From: JANFXS01 sp022791155
Lineage (GTDB): Bacteria > Bacillota > Clostridia > Lachnospirales > Anaerotignaceae
Length of the DNA stretch: 64,000 nucleotides
Reading direction: 5' to 3'
NCBI GenBank assembly: GCA_949743895.1
Contig: CATJUX010000052.1
Location: 22,624 to 86,623 of the forward strand
Of this stretch, positions 36,928 to 45,325 are shown piece after piece. The position numbers were made by a program, and so were the translations under genes. Each line of letters begins with the position of its first letter. Positions within the stretch are counted from its first letter, which is position 1. The notes below the pieces were generated by a model. The model ran no database searches. It was not told where the DNA came from and saw only the letters and a program-made list of their open reading frames with translations.

Positions 36928-37533
36928 CTATTTTCGGCCTCTTTTTTGTGAGATCATTTGATAAACCTTTTTTCTTATCAGTTCTTCTTCCCACATGCAG
37001 AGGTTTGTAAAGCTGCATCCATAAATAAATTTATTGCCCTCTTCGCTGAAAATTCTTCTGACAATGTTGAAATCCACAATGATTGGGTTTTCGGCAACAT
37101 CGAGTATTATTTCATATTTGTTGTCAACGTCAAGAGCGGCGCCACACACAAAAGAGAAGCCGCCAGCGCTTATGTCTTTCAGCCTCACTTTGCGGCGGAA
37201 AAGCCTGTCGTTTTCGCTGTAGAGTATGTTAAGACGCATGTCAGTTCCAACTTTTATATCTTTATAAAGCTGTCGGGCGTTGTTTTGAAGGTTTGAGGCA
37301 TATATGACGCCGCCAATCCAATCAAATCTGTCCACAACAGCGCTGTAATATTCATAGTAGCTTCCGTTGATGATGAAATTGATTTTTTGGCCTTTTTCAA
37401 AGTTCACGCTGCTGCCGCCGGATGAATTTTTTTCTATCTCTATTTCGGCTGTGCCGCGTTTGTCATCAACTTTTGAAAAGCCACAAAGAAGATATTGTCT
37501 GTTTTCGTTTAGAACAACTGTTTTGTATTCCAT
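36928..37533 (-). CDS. PilZ-domain protein (YcgR/YpfA-like)
   Basis: 201 residues: an N-terminal YcgR-N-like beta domain (about 1-95) and a C-terminal PilZ domain (about 97-195). The c-di-GMP motif is present as RRKVR followed by DISAGGFSF (D-x-S-x-x-G). Such proteins slow the flagellar motor or control surface functions when c-di-GMP is high. It lies between ylqH and the SLH gene on the same strand with gaps of 14 and 20 bases, so the surface protein is probably co-transcribed with a c-di-GMP receptor. Confidence 0.88.
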   Translation of the reverse strand: MEYKTVVLNENRQYLLCGFSKVDDKRGTAEIEIEKNSSGGSSVNFEKGQKINFIINGSYYEYYSAVVDRFDWIGGVIYASNLQNNARQLYKDIKVGTDMRLNILYSENDRLFRRKVRLKDISAGGFSFVCGAALDVDNKYEIILDVAENPIIVDFNIVRRIFSEEGNKFIYGCSFTNLCMWEEELIRKKVYQMISQKRGRK

Positions 37534-37547
37534 TTTTATCCCCCAAA

Positions 37548-37883
37548 TTAAGTTTGCTGTGTGTTAGCTTCCGGACTGTTTCCGGCTTTTTCAATGACAA
37601 TTCCCCCTCCTTTTTCTTTGACAGTGAAGTTGAGAAAATAGACGTATATATCAACAATCATTTTGTATAATTCTTCTGGAATTTCCTGCCCAAGCTCAAG
37701 GCGGGAAAGAAGTGTTGCCAGTGAGTTGTCCTCAAACACAGGAACGTTGTGTTCCAGCGCTGTTTCAACTATTTTTTCGGCCATATGCCCCATCCCTGTG
37801 GCAACAACAATTGGGGCAAGCTCGCTCCCGTCATATTTGAGCGCCACGGCACGGTTTTGAGGGTTAACATTATATTTTGACAT
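37548..37883 (-). CDS. ylqH: FlhB C-domain homolog (YlqH/FlhX-like)
   Basis: 111 residues matching only the cytoplasmic FlhB C-terminal domain: NPQNRAVALKYDG aligns with FlhB NPTHFAVALRYNP, and PVFEDNSLATLLSRLELGQE follows. The self-cleaving NPTH is NPQN here, so auto-cleavage is not expected. It has no membrane part. In Bacillus ylqH follows ylqG, as here, with a 14-base overlap. A role alongside FlhB in export switching is inferred from homology. Confidence 0.88.
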   Translation of the reverse strand: MSKYNVNPQNRAVALKYDGSELAPIVVATGMGHMAEKIVETALEHNVPVFEDNSLATLLSRLELGQEIPEELYKMIVDIYVYFLNFTVKEKGGGIVIEKAGNSPEANTQQT

Positions 37884-39270
37884 TTACACCATTTTTCCTT
37901 TCGTTAAGTTTGCGGAAAACTTCTGTCAGTGTTTTTGGCCTGACAGATTTTCCGGCGAAAATGCTTGCGGCAGAAAATCCGTTTTTCTCGGCAATTTCGG
38001 CAATGTCTTTTTTGATTGTTTTTTCCATTGCTGTCATTGAGTCTGGATAAAAAATCTGTATATCGACTTTATCCTTACGTTGTGATATTATTAGATCGAA
38101 AAAGCCAAGGTCTTTAATATCAAACTTGATCAAAAGCTTGCTTCCGTGTTCAGACTGCTCATAGCCGCCGCTCCCTTCGTCATTGTTGTCGGGATCAACC
38201 CATATTTCTGAAAACATGACGTGGCCAAAGACGTCGGCGGGGATTATGAAATGCTGAAGCGGCATGTAAACACTTTGGTTGACGAGCATGGAATTCATCA
38301 CATTTTGGAGCACTGTTTTTGTTTCAAACCCGGCTTCACCGGACAATCCTTTTTTGATGATTGAAACAAATGTGTCTGAAAATGTGTTGTCGCCTCCGTT
38401 TTCGTTCAAAAGCCTTATGAGCACATCGTCGCCCACATCACTGAAAACAGAATTGAAATCCTTGAAGCTCATCAGCTTTGTGAAGCTTTGTATAAGTTTA
38501 TCATAGCTCCCATTTTCGTATTTTGCAACATTAAGAGTGAGCATTGTTATCAAATCCCGAACTTTTCCAAAATCGTTTGTCTGTTTGACATAGTTTGAAA
38601 GGAAGGGAACAATCTCTTTTTTGAGGATTTGTGTGTTTTCAGGGTTTTCACCCAAAAGGTTTGGGCGCGGCTGAAGCTTTGATGAAAGCTCTGTCAGTTT
38701 TTCATGGTGGTTGCTTGTCATGTAGCGCGTCATGTTTTTGAGTATTGAGGTGATGTTTTTGAGCGTTGTTTCACTTGAAGATGTGTCATTATATGTTTTG
38801 ACAAAGTTTAATATTTCCCTTTGAAGCTCGGGAGAAGATGTTTTGACCAAAACTTCTTTCATGGCGCTGAAAAACTCGCCGCTGAATTTTTCGCTTCCGG
38901 CGGCTTGTTCCTTCACAAATGACAGCAGTGTTTCAGGTGTCATGTTCATCATTTCCATGAACTTTGATATTTCCGCCGCAAAATTTTTGCCTATTCCTGA
39001 TGAAACTTCCGTTCCCATCTGGAAAAATATCTGGCTGAAAACTTCAACAACATTTGGCGTGTTTTTGAGCTGCAAAACAAAGTTTTCGAAGTTGGATTCA
39101 TAGTTGAGGCCAAGGTTTTGTTCGTTTGTTGCCGCCTGTCCGTCGGGGCGTGTGACTTTTGTTGGGTCTGCTATGTTTTGTATTACGGGATCGTTTATAT
39201 TAACGGGGTTTGGCCTTTGGGCATTTTCAAAAACAGTGTTTGGCGTTGTGACTTTTAAAATGTCTGACAT
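37870..39270 (-). CDS. YlqG-like (FliK-related) protein
   Basis: 466 residues, soluble, mostly helical. The C-terminal part (about 330-440) resembles a FliK-type hook domain (SKLLIKFDIKDLGFFDLIIS, then VDIQIFYPDSMTAMEK). It pairs with ylqH exactly as in Bacillus, and this context is the main reason for the name. The overlap with ylqH suggests translational coupling. It is divergent from cheA, with about 115 bases between the two starts. Similarity to FliK is weak, so the name is tentative. Confidence 0.62.
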   Translation of the reverse strand: MSDILKVTTPNTVFENAQRPNPVNINDPVIQNIADPTKVTRPDGQAATNEQNLGLNYESNFENFVLQLKNTPNVVEVFSQIFFQMGTEVSSGIGKNFAAEISKFMEMMNMTPETLLSFVKEQAAGSEKFSGEFFSAMKEVLVKTSSPELQREILNFVKTYNDTSSSETTLKNITSILKNMTRYMTSNHHEKLTELSSKLQPRPNLLGENPENTQILKKEIVPFLSNYVKQTNDFGKVRDLITMLTLNVAKYENGSYDKLIQSFTKLMSFKDFNSVFSDVGDDVLIRLLNENGGDNTFSDTFVSIIKKGLSGEAGFETKTVLQNVMNSMLVNQSVYMPLQHFIIPADVFGHVMFSEIWVDPDNNDEGSGGYEQSEHGSKLLIKFDIKDLGFFDLIISQRKDKVDIQIFYPDSMTAMEKTIKKDIAEIAEKNGFSAASIFAGKSVRPKTLTEVFRKLNERKNGVNVKI

Positions 39271-39300
39271 AAATTCACCTTCTAGTTTGCGATAAACTAT

Positions 39301-39326
39301 TAATATTTTTGTTTTTTTGACGATAT
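39301..39326 (+). promoter_or_regulatory. Candidate sigma-D promoter for cheA
   Basis: TAAT at 39301-39304 and ACGATAT at 39320-39326, spaced by 15 bases, each one base from the flagellar consensus (TAAA-N15-CCGATAT). It sits about 60 bases before cheA. Confidence 0.4.
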
Positions 39327-39386
39327 AAGATAGTGAAGAAAATTTTTTTATGACCTACTATAATTACTAAGGTGGTGTATACTATT

Positions 39387-41498
39387 ATGGACAACGGTAT
39401 GGATAACATGCTTGATATGTATTTATTTGAAACAAACACCCTCCTGGAACAGCTTGACGGAATACTCCTCAACGCCGAAAAATCTAAACACTTCACAGTT
39501 GACGACGTTAACGAGATTTTCCGCACGATGCACACTATAAAGGGCTCTTCGGCCATGATGGAGTTCACGTCTTTGATGAAAATTGCCCATAAAATTGAGG
39601 ATCTTTTTTTCCTCATAAGAGACAATGGCGTCGACAAGTTTGATGAGGTTTGCAGTGAAGAAGAACATCACGAGCTTTTTGATCTCATATTCAACAGTAT
39701 CGACTTTATACGTTCCGAAATTGAAAAAATCGAAAATAACGAAACTCTTACTGATAATATCGACATTCACTTAGAAAAAATTAATAATTTTGTTAATAAA
39801 ATTAAGGTACATTTTTCCGGGGAAGATGAAGAGACAAACACAGCGGCTGTCTCTGGCGAACAGGAAGTTGGCGAGGAAAGCCATTCGGAAGAAAACCTTC
39901 CAGACAATTCGCCATATTTTTTGAGGGTGTTTTTTGACGAAGGCTGCGGCATGGAGCACCTGAGGGCGTTCATGCTGATCACAGCACTCAGCGACGTTAT
40001 AAATGGATTTACATATTATCCTGAAAGCGTTGAGTCAAACCCACAATCTGCACAGGAAATTATAGATCACGGATTTTATATTGGACTTAAAGACAAAGAA
40101 ATGGCCGACAAGGCTGTGTGTTCAATCAAAAGCCAAAGCAACATACAAACATATGAGGTTATAGAAAACAGCGCCGCAAAAGTTGAAAAACCGGCTCCTT
40201 CTGAAACAAAAACAGAAACAAAGGCTCCTTCCGAAAAACCAAAAGCAGCCGAAAGCGCCCCGGCTCCGGCGGCCAAAAAATCAACCTCGGCCCAGCCGAC
40301 AGCTCAGGCAAAACAGAGCCTCATAAGCGTGAACCTCACAAAACTTGACAAACTTATGGCGATTGTTGGCGAAATTGTTATAACCGAAGCCATGGTCACC
40401 TCATGCCCTGATCTTGCCAATCTCAAACTTGACAACTTCACAAAATCTGCCCGTCAGCTGCGCAAACTCACTGACGAGCTTCAGGACATAGCCATGTCAA
40501 TAAGAATGGTGCCCATATCAGGCGTGTTCCAAAAAATGAACCGCATTGTTCGTGACATGAACCAAAAACTGAACAAAAACGTGGAGCTTGTGCTCATAGG
40601 CGAGGACACTGAAGTTGACAAAACAATTGTTGACGGCATAGGCGATCCAATCATGCATATTGTCCGCAACTCAATGGATCACGGCATTGAAGAAACAATT
40701 GCGGAAAGAGAGGCGGCAGGCAAGCCGGCCAAAGGCACAATCATACTCAAAGCTGAACACACAGGAAGCGAGGTTATAGTTTCTGTTGAAGACGACGGAC
40801 AGGGCGTTAACCCTGATTCTATACTTGCGAAGGCTCAGAGAAACGGGCTTCTCACAAAGCCTGAAAGTGAATATAGCCAAAGAGAAATTCTCAATTTGCT
40901 CATGATGCCGGGCTTTTCCACAAACGAACAAGTCACGGAATTTTCGGGCCGTGGCGTTGGCATGGACGTTGTGAAGAAAAACGTTGAAAATGTGGGCGGA
41001 ATTGTCACAATCACAAGCACAATTGGCAAGGGAATGTGCACAACGCTCAAAATTCCTCTCACAATGGCCATTGTTGACGGCATGGAAATATCTGTGGGCA
41101 AGTCTGTCTTCACAATACCAATCAACAACATTTGCCAGTCGATAAAAGCCACATCAGACCAGATTATACACAATGTGGACAACAGCGAAGTTATAAAGAT
41201 AATGGATGAATTTTATCCTCTTTTCAGACTTCATGAAATTTATAACCTTGAAACTGACATAACAAACATTGAAGACGGCATAATTATATGGGTTGAGGCA
41301 GGAGACAAATCATATTGCCTGTTTGTTGATGAGCTTCTTGGCGAACAACAGGTTGTTGTTAAACCAATACCGGCCTATCTGAACAGCTTCGACATTAAAA
41401 ATTCCGGAATAGCAGGCTGCACAATTCTTGGCGACGGCAACATAAGCATCATTCTTGATGTGGCCAATCTCTATGCAAAGGCTCACAGTTTTGCATGA
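39387..41498 (+). CDS. cheA: Chemotaxis histidine kinase CheA
   Basis: 703 residues with domains P1-P5. P1 has the phosphorylated His49 (RTMHTIKGSS). P2 (about 165-260) binds CheY and CheB. An Ala/Pro/Lys linker follows, then the P3 dimer helices, P4 ATPase (N box HIVRNSMDHGIE, G boxes DDGQGVN and GRGVGMDVVKK) and P5 CheW-like domain. AAGGTGG lies before ATG 39387; GTG 39372 overlaps that site. It heads the second chemotaxis unit (cheA-cheW-cheR-cheB), far from cheY and cheC. Confidence 0.96.
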   Translation: MDNGMDNMLDMYLFETNTLLEQLDGILLNAEKSKHFTVDDVNEIFRTMHTIKGSSAMMEFTSLMKIAHKIEDLFFLIRDNGVDKFDEVCSEEEHHELFDLIFNSIDFIRSEIEKIENNETLTDNIDIHLEKINNFVNKIKVHFSGEDEETNTAAVSGEQEVGEESHSEENLPDNSPYFLRVFFDEGCGMEHLRAFMLITALSDVINGFTYYPESVESNPQSAQEIIDHGFYIGLKDKEMADKAVCSIKSQSNIQTYEVIENSAAKVEKPAPSETKTETKAPSEKPKAAESAPAPAAKKSTSAQPTAQAKQSLISVNLTKLDKLMAIVGEIVITEAMVTSCPDLANLKLDNFTKSARQLRKLTDELQDIAMSIRMVPISGVFQKMNRIVRDMNQKLNKNVELVLIGEDTEVDKTIVDGIGDPIMHIVRNSMDHGIEETIAEREAAGKPAKGTIILKAEHTGSEVIVSVEDDGQGVNPDSILAKAQRNGLLTKPESEYSQREILNLLMMPGFSTNEQVTEFSGRGVGMDVVKKNVENVGGIVTITSTIGKGMCTTLKIPLTMAIVDGMEISVGKSVFTIPINNICQSIKATSDQIIHNVDNSEVIKIMDEFYPLFRLHEIYNLETDITNIEDGIIIWVEAGDKSYCLFVDELLGEQQVVVKPIPAYLNSFDIKNSGIAGCTILGDGNISIILDVANLYAKAHSFA

Positions 41499-41594
41499 AA
41501 AGCAACACATTTTTGACACCACGGCAACAAACTGACTTTTTTGCCGCGGTGAGCAAACCGGAAAACACTTCATTTGATTTGGGAGGTAATATAT

Positions 41595-42086
41595 ATGTCT
41601 GAACAAAACAGCAACGTGAATGCTTCTGATTATGACCAGGAAATTTCAGCTATGAATGCTGCAGTTGAAAACACAAAAAAGTTTCTGACGTTTATGTCAG
41701 ACGGACTTATATTTGGCATTGACGCATCATATGTAATAGAAATTATAATAAACCACAATATAACCTTTTTGCCAATAGTGCCATACTATATAAAAGGAAT
41801 TATAAACCTCAGAGGGCAAATTGTGCCGATTGTTGACATACGTCTCAGAATGGGAAGGCCGCCAATGAAAGATGAAAAAGCGGCTTCATGCATAATCATA
41901 ATTGAGATCGACTCTGTCACATTTGGAATTTATGTGGATGCCGTGCGTCAAATGATTGATCTTGACACAAGAAAAATATCACCGCCTACAGTGAACAACT
42001 GTGAAGAACTTGTCAACGGAATTGTGACACTGGCTGACGGCCAGACAATGCTTGTTCTTGACAACGAAGCGCTTGCCCGGGCATGA
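41595..42086 (+). CDS. cheW: Chemotaxis coupling protein CheW
   Basis: 163-residue CheW that links receptors to CheA P5. The family features are VIEIIINHNITFLPIVPYYI, then GIINLRGQIVPIVDIRLRMG near residue 68 and a C-terminal VNGIVTLADGQTMLVLD. GGGAGG before ATG 41595 sets the start. It has a somewhat extended, polar N terminus of about 30 residues. Confidence 0.95.
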   Translation: MSEQNSNVNASDYDQEISAMNAAVENTKKFLTFMSDGLIFGIDASYVIEIIINHNITFLPIVPYYIKGIINLRGQIVPIVDIRLRMGRPPMKDEKAASCIIIIEIDSVTFGIYVDAVRQMIDLDTRKISPPTVNNCEELVNGIVTLADGQTMLVLDNEALARA

Positions 42087-42155
42087 ACAAACGGGCTTAA
42101 GGCGCATTGCGCCGTTTGAAACTGACAAAAGTTTATATATTTGGGAGGCCCCTTT

Positions 42156-42980
42156 ATGCTGAAAATAGAAGAAAAAGACTTTTTAACACTTTCTAAATTT
42201 GTTCACGCTAATTTTGGCATTGATCTGTCAAAGAAAAAACAGCTCATAGAAAGCCGGCTTACAAGCACGATAAACGGCATGGGAATGGAAGGGTTTTCTC
42301 AATATGTCAAATACATAACCACAACCACAAACAAAACCGATATTGAAAAAATGCTCAACAAGCTCACCACAAACTATACATATTTCATGCGGGAAAAGGA
42401 ACACTTCGACTATTTCAGCAAAACGATACTTCCTTATCTTGTGTCAACCAAAAAAAACAAAGTTTTGAGCATTTGGAGCGCCGGTTGTTCTTCAGGAGAA
42501 GAGCCATATACACTTTCAATATTGATTAAAGATTTTTTGGGAAGCAGCGGCTCCGCGTGGGACACACGTGTTTTGGCAACGGACATATCACAAAATGTGC
42601 TTTCAACAGCAATGAAAGGTGAATATCCTTTGGAATCCATCAAAAATGTGCCGCCAAACTGGAAAAATCAATATTTCAAAACCATTCCCGGAACATCAAA
42701 AGTTGCTGTTGCCCCGGCAATTAAGAACAACGTTATTTTCAGAACGTTTAACCTCATGGATCCTATACGCTTTAAGATACCGTTTGATGTTATATTTTGC
42801 CGCAATGTTATGATATATTTTGATCAGCCAACGAAAGATGCTTTGGTGGAAAGGTTTTATAACGCGACAAACCCGGGCGGCTATCTGCTGATAGGCCATT
42901 CCGAAAGCATCAACCGCGGAGCGTCAAAATATCAATATCTAATGCCGGCAACATACCGCAAGCCGTTAAACCAAAAATGA
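42156..42980 (+). CDS. cheR: Chemoreceptor glutamate methyltransferase CheR
   Basis: 274 residues: a helical N-terminal domain (about 1-80) and an AdoMet-binding domain. Motif I is IWSAGCSSGEEPYTLS near residue 105; FDVIFCRNVMIYFD lies near 209. It methylates receptor glutamates. GGGAGG precedes ATG 42156. cheB normally follows, but two unrelated AT-rich genes intervene, beginning 27 bases after the cheR stop. Confidence 0.95.
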   Translation: MLKIEEKDFLTLSKFVHANFGIDLSKKKQLIESRLTSTINGMGMEGFSQYVKYITTTTNKTDIEKMLNKLTTNYTYFMREKEHFDYFSKTILPYLVSTKKNKVLSIWSAGCSSGEEPYTLSILIKDFLGSSGSAWDTRVLATDISQNVLSTAMKGEYPLESIKNVPPNWKNQYFKTIPGTSKVAVAPAIKNNVIFRTFNLMDPIRFKIPFDVIFCRNVMIYFDQPTKDALVERFYNATNPGGYLLIGHSESINRGASKYQYLMPATYRKPLNQK

Positions 42981-43007
42981 AAATGTATTAAGGAAAGGAA
43001 GGCTTTT

Positions 43008-44348
43008 ATGAAAAAAATTGTTTTGAAAGCTATATCTTTAATTTTATGTATTGTTTTTTCAGCAAATACAGCTTTAGCAGCTTCAAATGAGTGGAGAGAA
43101 ATAAGTGATGAAGAGTTGGGCATTCCGTCTGAAGAGGAGGAAAAAAGAATAACAGAAGAAGAACGAAGCAAAAACAAAGCAATATCAGATGATATGTATG
43201 CAGCCTTGTTTGCGGCGGAACAAGGCGATATTGATACAATAACAGATATTAAATTAGCAGAAAAGTATTTTGGCAATATGAACTATAGTGTAGAAAAGTA
43301 CATAAATCCATCATATACCAATATTCATCGCCTTTATTATTGCACAGATATACTGCTGTATGCTGGTCATGGAAAGTATGATAGAGTTAATATTAAGCCC
43401 TCGCGTGATAAACGCACATCTGATAACTGTACTGGTGTTTATATGGGAACAAAAAATATAACCGATGGAGAAAGTACATTAGTAGGAATAGGAAAAAAGA
43501 GCATGTCTCAGTGCAGGTTTGCAATGTTTGCAGCCTGCCAAACTGCAAGTGCTAATTATAATACCAATATTGCTGCAAGTGCTGTTAACTATGGCGCACA
43601 ATCGTCTATTGGCTGGAAAGTTGATGTAAAGGGAAATTCCACAAATAAAGAAGATGGTATTCAAAGATGGGAAGAAGAATTTTTTAGAAATGTTGAAGCT
43701 GGATATAGCCTTAACCAGTCTAAAAATCGAGCAGATGCTATTTTAAAAGATATTGTTGATAAAAGTGTATTAACAAGTACAATATATGGAAACGGAAACA
43801 TATATTTATCAAAAAATAGAAATGCCTCTGATATAAGCAATTCTGATATAGGAACTATAAAAATAGATAAAAGACTGAACGTAGATTGTAAAAATGAAGA
43901 ATTAAGTGAATTAACGGATTATCTTGAAAATAATGTGGCTGGGTTTACTAAAGAATTATTTGAGATCGAAATGATAAATAATTCTTGGGATGGACACAAT
44001 TATTACACAATTCTTTATGGCGCTCAGATTAGTGGGTTTGAAACTCCGTACAAAGTAATTGTTTTTGTAGAAGACGATGAAATCGAATATTCTATATCAT
44101 TTGACAAAGATGACATAGAAGCTTTAAGCTTGGTTCCAATGACAACTATTGAAAGTGATTGCGAAAATGAAATTAAGATTGCTAAAGAGGAAGCAGCAGA
44201 AGAAGTGCCACATAACACATATATAGCTGAACAAACGGTTACAAAAAAGCTTGATAAAAATCTAAATCCCATAATTGATGTTTCAACAGTATGTATAGAT
44301 GAGGAAGACTGCTACTTTGTTTTAGGATATACATATAACCTGAACTAA
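43008..44348 (+). CDS. Secreted CHAT/caspase-like peptidase with unknown C-terminal domain
   Basis: 446 residues. The signal peptide (1-25) ends ANTALAA. After an acidic, charged stretch (30-65) comes a clan CD peptidase-like domain (about 85-270): His121 in ILLYAGHGKYD and Cys177 in MFAACQTAS form the expected dyad, as in CHAT and gingipain-type enzymes. WEEEFFRNVEAG and a helix follow. Residues 283-446 are a separate domain found again in the next gene; its pattern (YYTILYGAQISGFETPYKV) slightly recalls PepSY/YcdB propeptides, an inference only. Its AT-rich codon usage differs from the che genes. AAGGAAAGGAAGG gives strong initiation. Confidence 0.75.
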   Translation: MKKIVLKAISLILCIVFSANTALAASNEWREISDEELGIPSEEEEKRITEEERSKNKAISDDMYAALFAAEQGDIDTITDIKLAEKYFGNMNYSVEKYINPSYTNIHRLYYCTDILLYAGHGKYDRVNIKPSRDKRTSDNCTGVYMGTKNITDGESTLVGIGKKSMSQCRFAMFAACQTASANYNTNIAASAVNYGAQSSIGWKVDVKGNSTNKEDGIQRWEEEFFRNVEAGYSLNQSKNRADAILKDIVDKSVLTSTIYGNGNIYLSKNRNASDISNSDIGTIKIDKRLNVDCKNEELSELTDYLENNVAGFTKELFEIEMINNSWDGHNYYTILYGAQISGFETPYKVIVFVEDDEIEYSISFDKDDIEALSLVPMTTIESDCENEIKIAKEEAAEEVPHNTYIAEQTVTKKLDKNLNPIIDVSTVCIDEEDCYFVLGYTYNLN

Positions 44349-45177
44349 AGTAACCAAAAAAAATTTTAATCAAAAATACTAAATTAGGTTTAGTTTGATG
44401 GTCAGCCATATACATATAAATTTAAATATATGGCTGGCTATGGAACAATATTTCAACTTTATTAAAGAGTATGCAGTAGTGATTTTACTATATTTACAAA
44501 ATTCCAGTTTAAGTTTAAAATAAGAGTTGAATTATTTGTGGGAATAGAAAACATAGCTTATGATAAACCCAATACAAAGACAAGGGGATTTTGCGGTGAG
44601 AAAGATAATTGCGATTATTTTGATTTTAATGTTCGCTATGCCTACAGCAATTTTTGCAGAAGAAACAGAAAGTGAAGTTCAATTTATAAAAGTAGATGAA
44701 AAATTGAATATAGATTATGAACACAATAACTTTTGTGAATTGACAAAATACCTTGAGAAGAATGTGGCTGGATTTATCCCTGAACTGTTCGAAATTGAGA
44801 TTACAAATAATTCATGGGCTGGACATAATTATTACACAGTTCTTTATGGTGCTCAGATTAATGGGTTTGAAACTACATATAAAGTAATTGTTTTTGTGGA
44901 AGACGAAAATATTGAATATTCTGTATCATTTAATGAATATGATATTGAGGCATTAATGCTGCTTCCGAAAGACATCACTGAAAACACTTATGAAAATGAA
45001 TTTGAGGAGGCAAAAAAACAGGCGGCAAAAGCGGTGCCTTATTACGCTTCTATAGTTGAACAAACAGTTACAAAAAAGTTCGACAGAAATTTGGATCTCG
45101 AAATTGGTGTTTCAACAGTATGCATGGATGAAGAAGGATGCTACTTTGTTTTAGGTTGTTGGTATTATTTGACAAAT
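43854..45177 (+). repeat. Diverged duplication of a secreted domain
   Basis: The segment from 43854 (C-terminal domain of the peptidase) recurs from about 44686 in the next gene. DNA identity is still visible, for example GGTGCTCAGATTAATGGGTT against GGCGCTCAGATTAGTGGGTT, so the duplication is fairly recent. Confidence 0.85.
44403..44436. repeat. Hairpin after the peptidase gene
   Basis: CAGCCATATA (44403-44412) and TATATGGCTG (44427-44436) form a perfect 10-bp stem with a 14-base AT loop. No T-tract follows, so I do not call it a terminator. Confidence 0.55.
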
Positions 45178-45198
45178 ATAAAAGAGATTTTAGCTTGA
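44596..45198 (+). CDS. Secreted stand-alone paralog of the peptidase C-terminal domain
   Basis: 200 residues: signal peptide (about 1-21, IIAIILILMFAMPTAIFA), then only the domain shared with residues 283-446 of the preceding peptidase (LNIDYEHNNFCELTKYLEKN; SWAGHNYYTVLYGAQINGF; VTKKFDRNLDLEIGVSTVC). It has no peptidase dyad. GTG 44596 is preferred: AAGGGG is 9 bases upstream and it begins the signal peptide directly. Possible roles, all inferred, are inhibitor, immunity partner or competitor for the same ligand. I know no named family for it. Confidence 0.75.
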   Translation: MRKIIAIILILMFAMPTAIFAEETESEVQFIKVDEKLNIDYEHNNFCELTKYLEKNVAGFIPELFEIEITNNSWAGHNYYTVLYGAQINGFETTYKVIVFVEDENIEYSVSFNEYDIEALMLLPKDITENTYENEFEEAKKQAAKAVPYYASIVEQTVTKKFDRNLDLEIGVSTVCMDEEGCYFVLGCWYYLTNIKEILA

Positions 45199-45325
45199 CG
45201 TTTTCTGAGAACGTTGAATGGCCAAAGTGATTGAACAATCCACGGCAATTCTTATAGTACAGCATAACAGTCCTTGGAGAGGGACTATAAACATTACTAT
45301 TTTATAATACGAGGTAGTGGTATAA

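Noticed and set aside
37548..37883. ylqH-like gene as a broken remnant of flhB
   Set aside because: It has its own start, a coupled upstream gene and the same partner as in Bacillus, and a full flhB is present elsewhere in the window.
39359..39364. TATAAT just before cheA as a SigA -10 box
   Set aside because: The nearest -35-like TTGACG is 36 bases upstream and the box is almost on top of the ribosome binding site.
45303..45308. TATAAT before cheB as a promoter
   Set aside because: No -35 element at suitable spacing, and it is only 18 bases before the start codon next to the ribosome site.
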